A DNA stretch of 64,000 bases from Tetrahymena elliotti 4EA (Eukaryota; Ciliophora; Oligohymenophorea; Hymenostomatida; Tetrahymenidae). The notes below the pieces were generated by a model. It did not search any database and was not told the origin of the DNA. It saw nothing but the letters and a program-made list of their open reading frames with translations. The position numbers were made by a program, and so were the translations under genes. Of this stretch, positions 63,573 to 64,000 are shown piece after piece (position 1 is the first letter of the stretch; each line of letters starts with the position of its first letter). The stretch is from positions 686,101 to 750,100 of the forward strand of contig JH720336.1 of the NCBI GenBank assembly GCA_000231825.2. The letters are read 5' to 3'.

Positions 63573-64000
63573 TTAAAAATAAAAAAGTTTAAAATAAAAT
63601 AATAGAATTTATTTCTTTGTAAATTTTATAATTATTTATTTTTTAAGATTTAAATAATTTGCATTTTAATTATCTTTGTTTCATATTTTATTTAAATGTA
63701 TTAAATAAAAACTATATCTTAAAATTATTTCAAATTTAATCAAAATCATCAAATAAAAAATTTTTTATAAAGAATTATTATTTTTTATTACAGATGAAAT
63801 GATTTTTTTTAACAATTAATAGAAATTTTTCAAAAAATATTTACATGATTGTAAACATTTACTATTATTTTTCAAATTTTATTATTATTTTGATAAAACA
63901 AAATTGATTTCTTAAATAAACCCAATTTAAATATAATTTTTTAATTTTATTCTTCATAAAAAAATAATCTGATTTTTATAAAATGTTATTGATTTTGATT
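63573..64000. other. Right-edge noncoding DNA
   Basis: AT-rich DNA after the Oxa1 stop. No coding frame or other feature is visible up to the window edge. Confidence 0.5.

Noticed and set aside
1..64000. Chromosome end, breakage site, rDNA, CRISPR array or transposon
   Set aside because: No GGGGTT/CCCCAA telomere repeats, no TTAAACCAACCTC-type breakage motif, no rRNA, no spaced direct repeats, no terminal inverted repeats or reverse-transcriptase/transposase catalytic domain were seen.

Overview
The window reads as macronuclear DNA of a Tetrahymena-type ciliate (oligohymenophorean). Two lines of evidence support this. First, the DNA is extremely AT-rich, and every recognisable gene is full of in-frame TAA and TAG where its homologues tolerate glutamine, while each gene ends at TGA; TGA is the only stop used. 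Second, genes are interrupted by short AT-rich GT...AG introns, mostly 50-450 nt with one of about 1 kb. These are much longer than the 20-35 nt introns of Paramecium. I joined exons by hand, and all eighteen gene models close in frame. Read with the standard code, the window looks empty; read with the ciliate code it is well filled.

Layout, left to right. 1-8699 (-): the 5' 14 exons of a giant secreted or surface protein that runs off the left edge. 10816-16556 (+): a cytosolic carboxypeptidase (M14, tubulin deglutamylase type) with a long Gln/Asn-rich tail. 17287-17916 (-): a Mu-like glutathione S-transferase. 19284-20729 (-): an unrecognised hydrophilic protein. 20737-21945 (+): a long frame broken by two TGA codons, possibly a decaying gene. 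22965-24950 (-): a cysteine-rich surface protein with a GPI-type C-terminus. 25870-26758 (-): a small multipass membrane protein. 26943-30417 (-): a single-pass membrane protein with a glycine-rich ectodomain. 31530-34259 (+): a RING/B-box protein. 35419-39412 (+): a protein with two cyclic-nucleotide-binding domains. 41141-43407 (+): an arrestin-fold protein with a tandemly repeated tail. 43912-44450 (+): a TXNDC17/TRP14 thioredoxin. 44978-49915 (-): a 1,497-residue cyclin. 52059-53123 (+): an orphan seven-helix membrane protein. 54605-56673 (+): a BT1-family folate/biopterin transporter. 57459-59087 (+): D-2-hydroxyglutarate dehydrogenase. 59818-60627 (+): a helix-turn-helix DNA-binding protein. 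62217-63572 (+): the mitochondrial insertase Oxa1.

There are no operons. Genes stand alone, separated by 0.2-2.1 kb of very AT-rich DNA, and neighbours share no obvious pathway. Loose themes are cell-surface and membrane proteins (five between the left edge and 30.4 kb, two more near 52-57 kb), signalling scaffolds with Gln/Asn-rich tails, and two mitochondrial proteins near the right end.

The signals I found least explained are a compact folded element at 39870-39934 (a hairpin followed by a near-perfect three-way junction with a GAAA tetraloop, in otherwise featureless AT-rich DNA) and the TGA-interrupted frame at 20737-21945.
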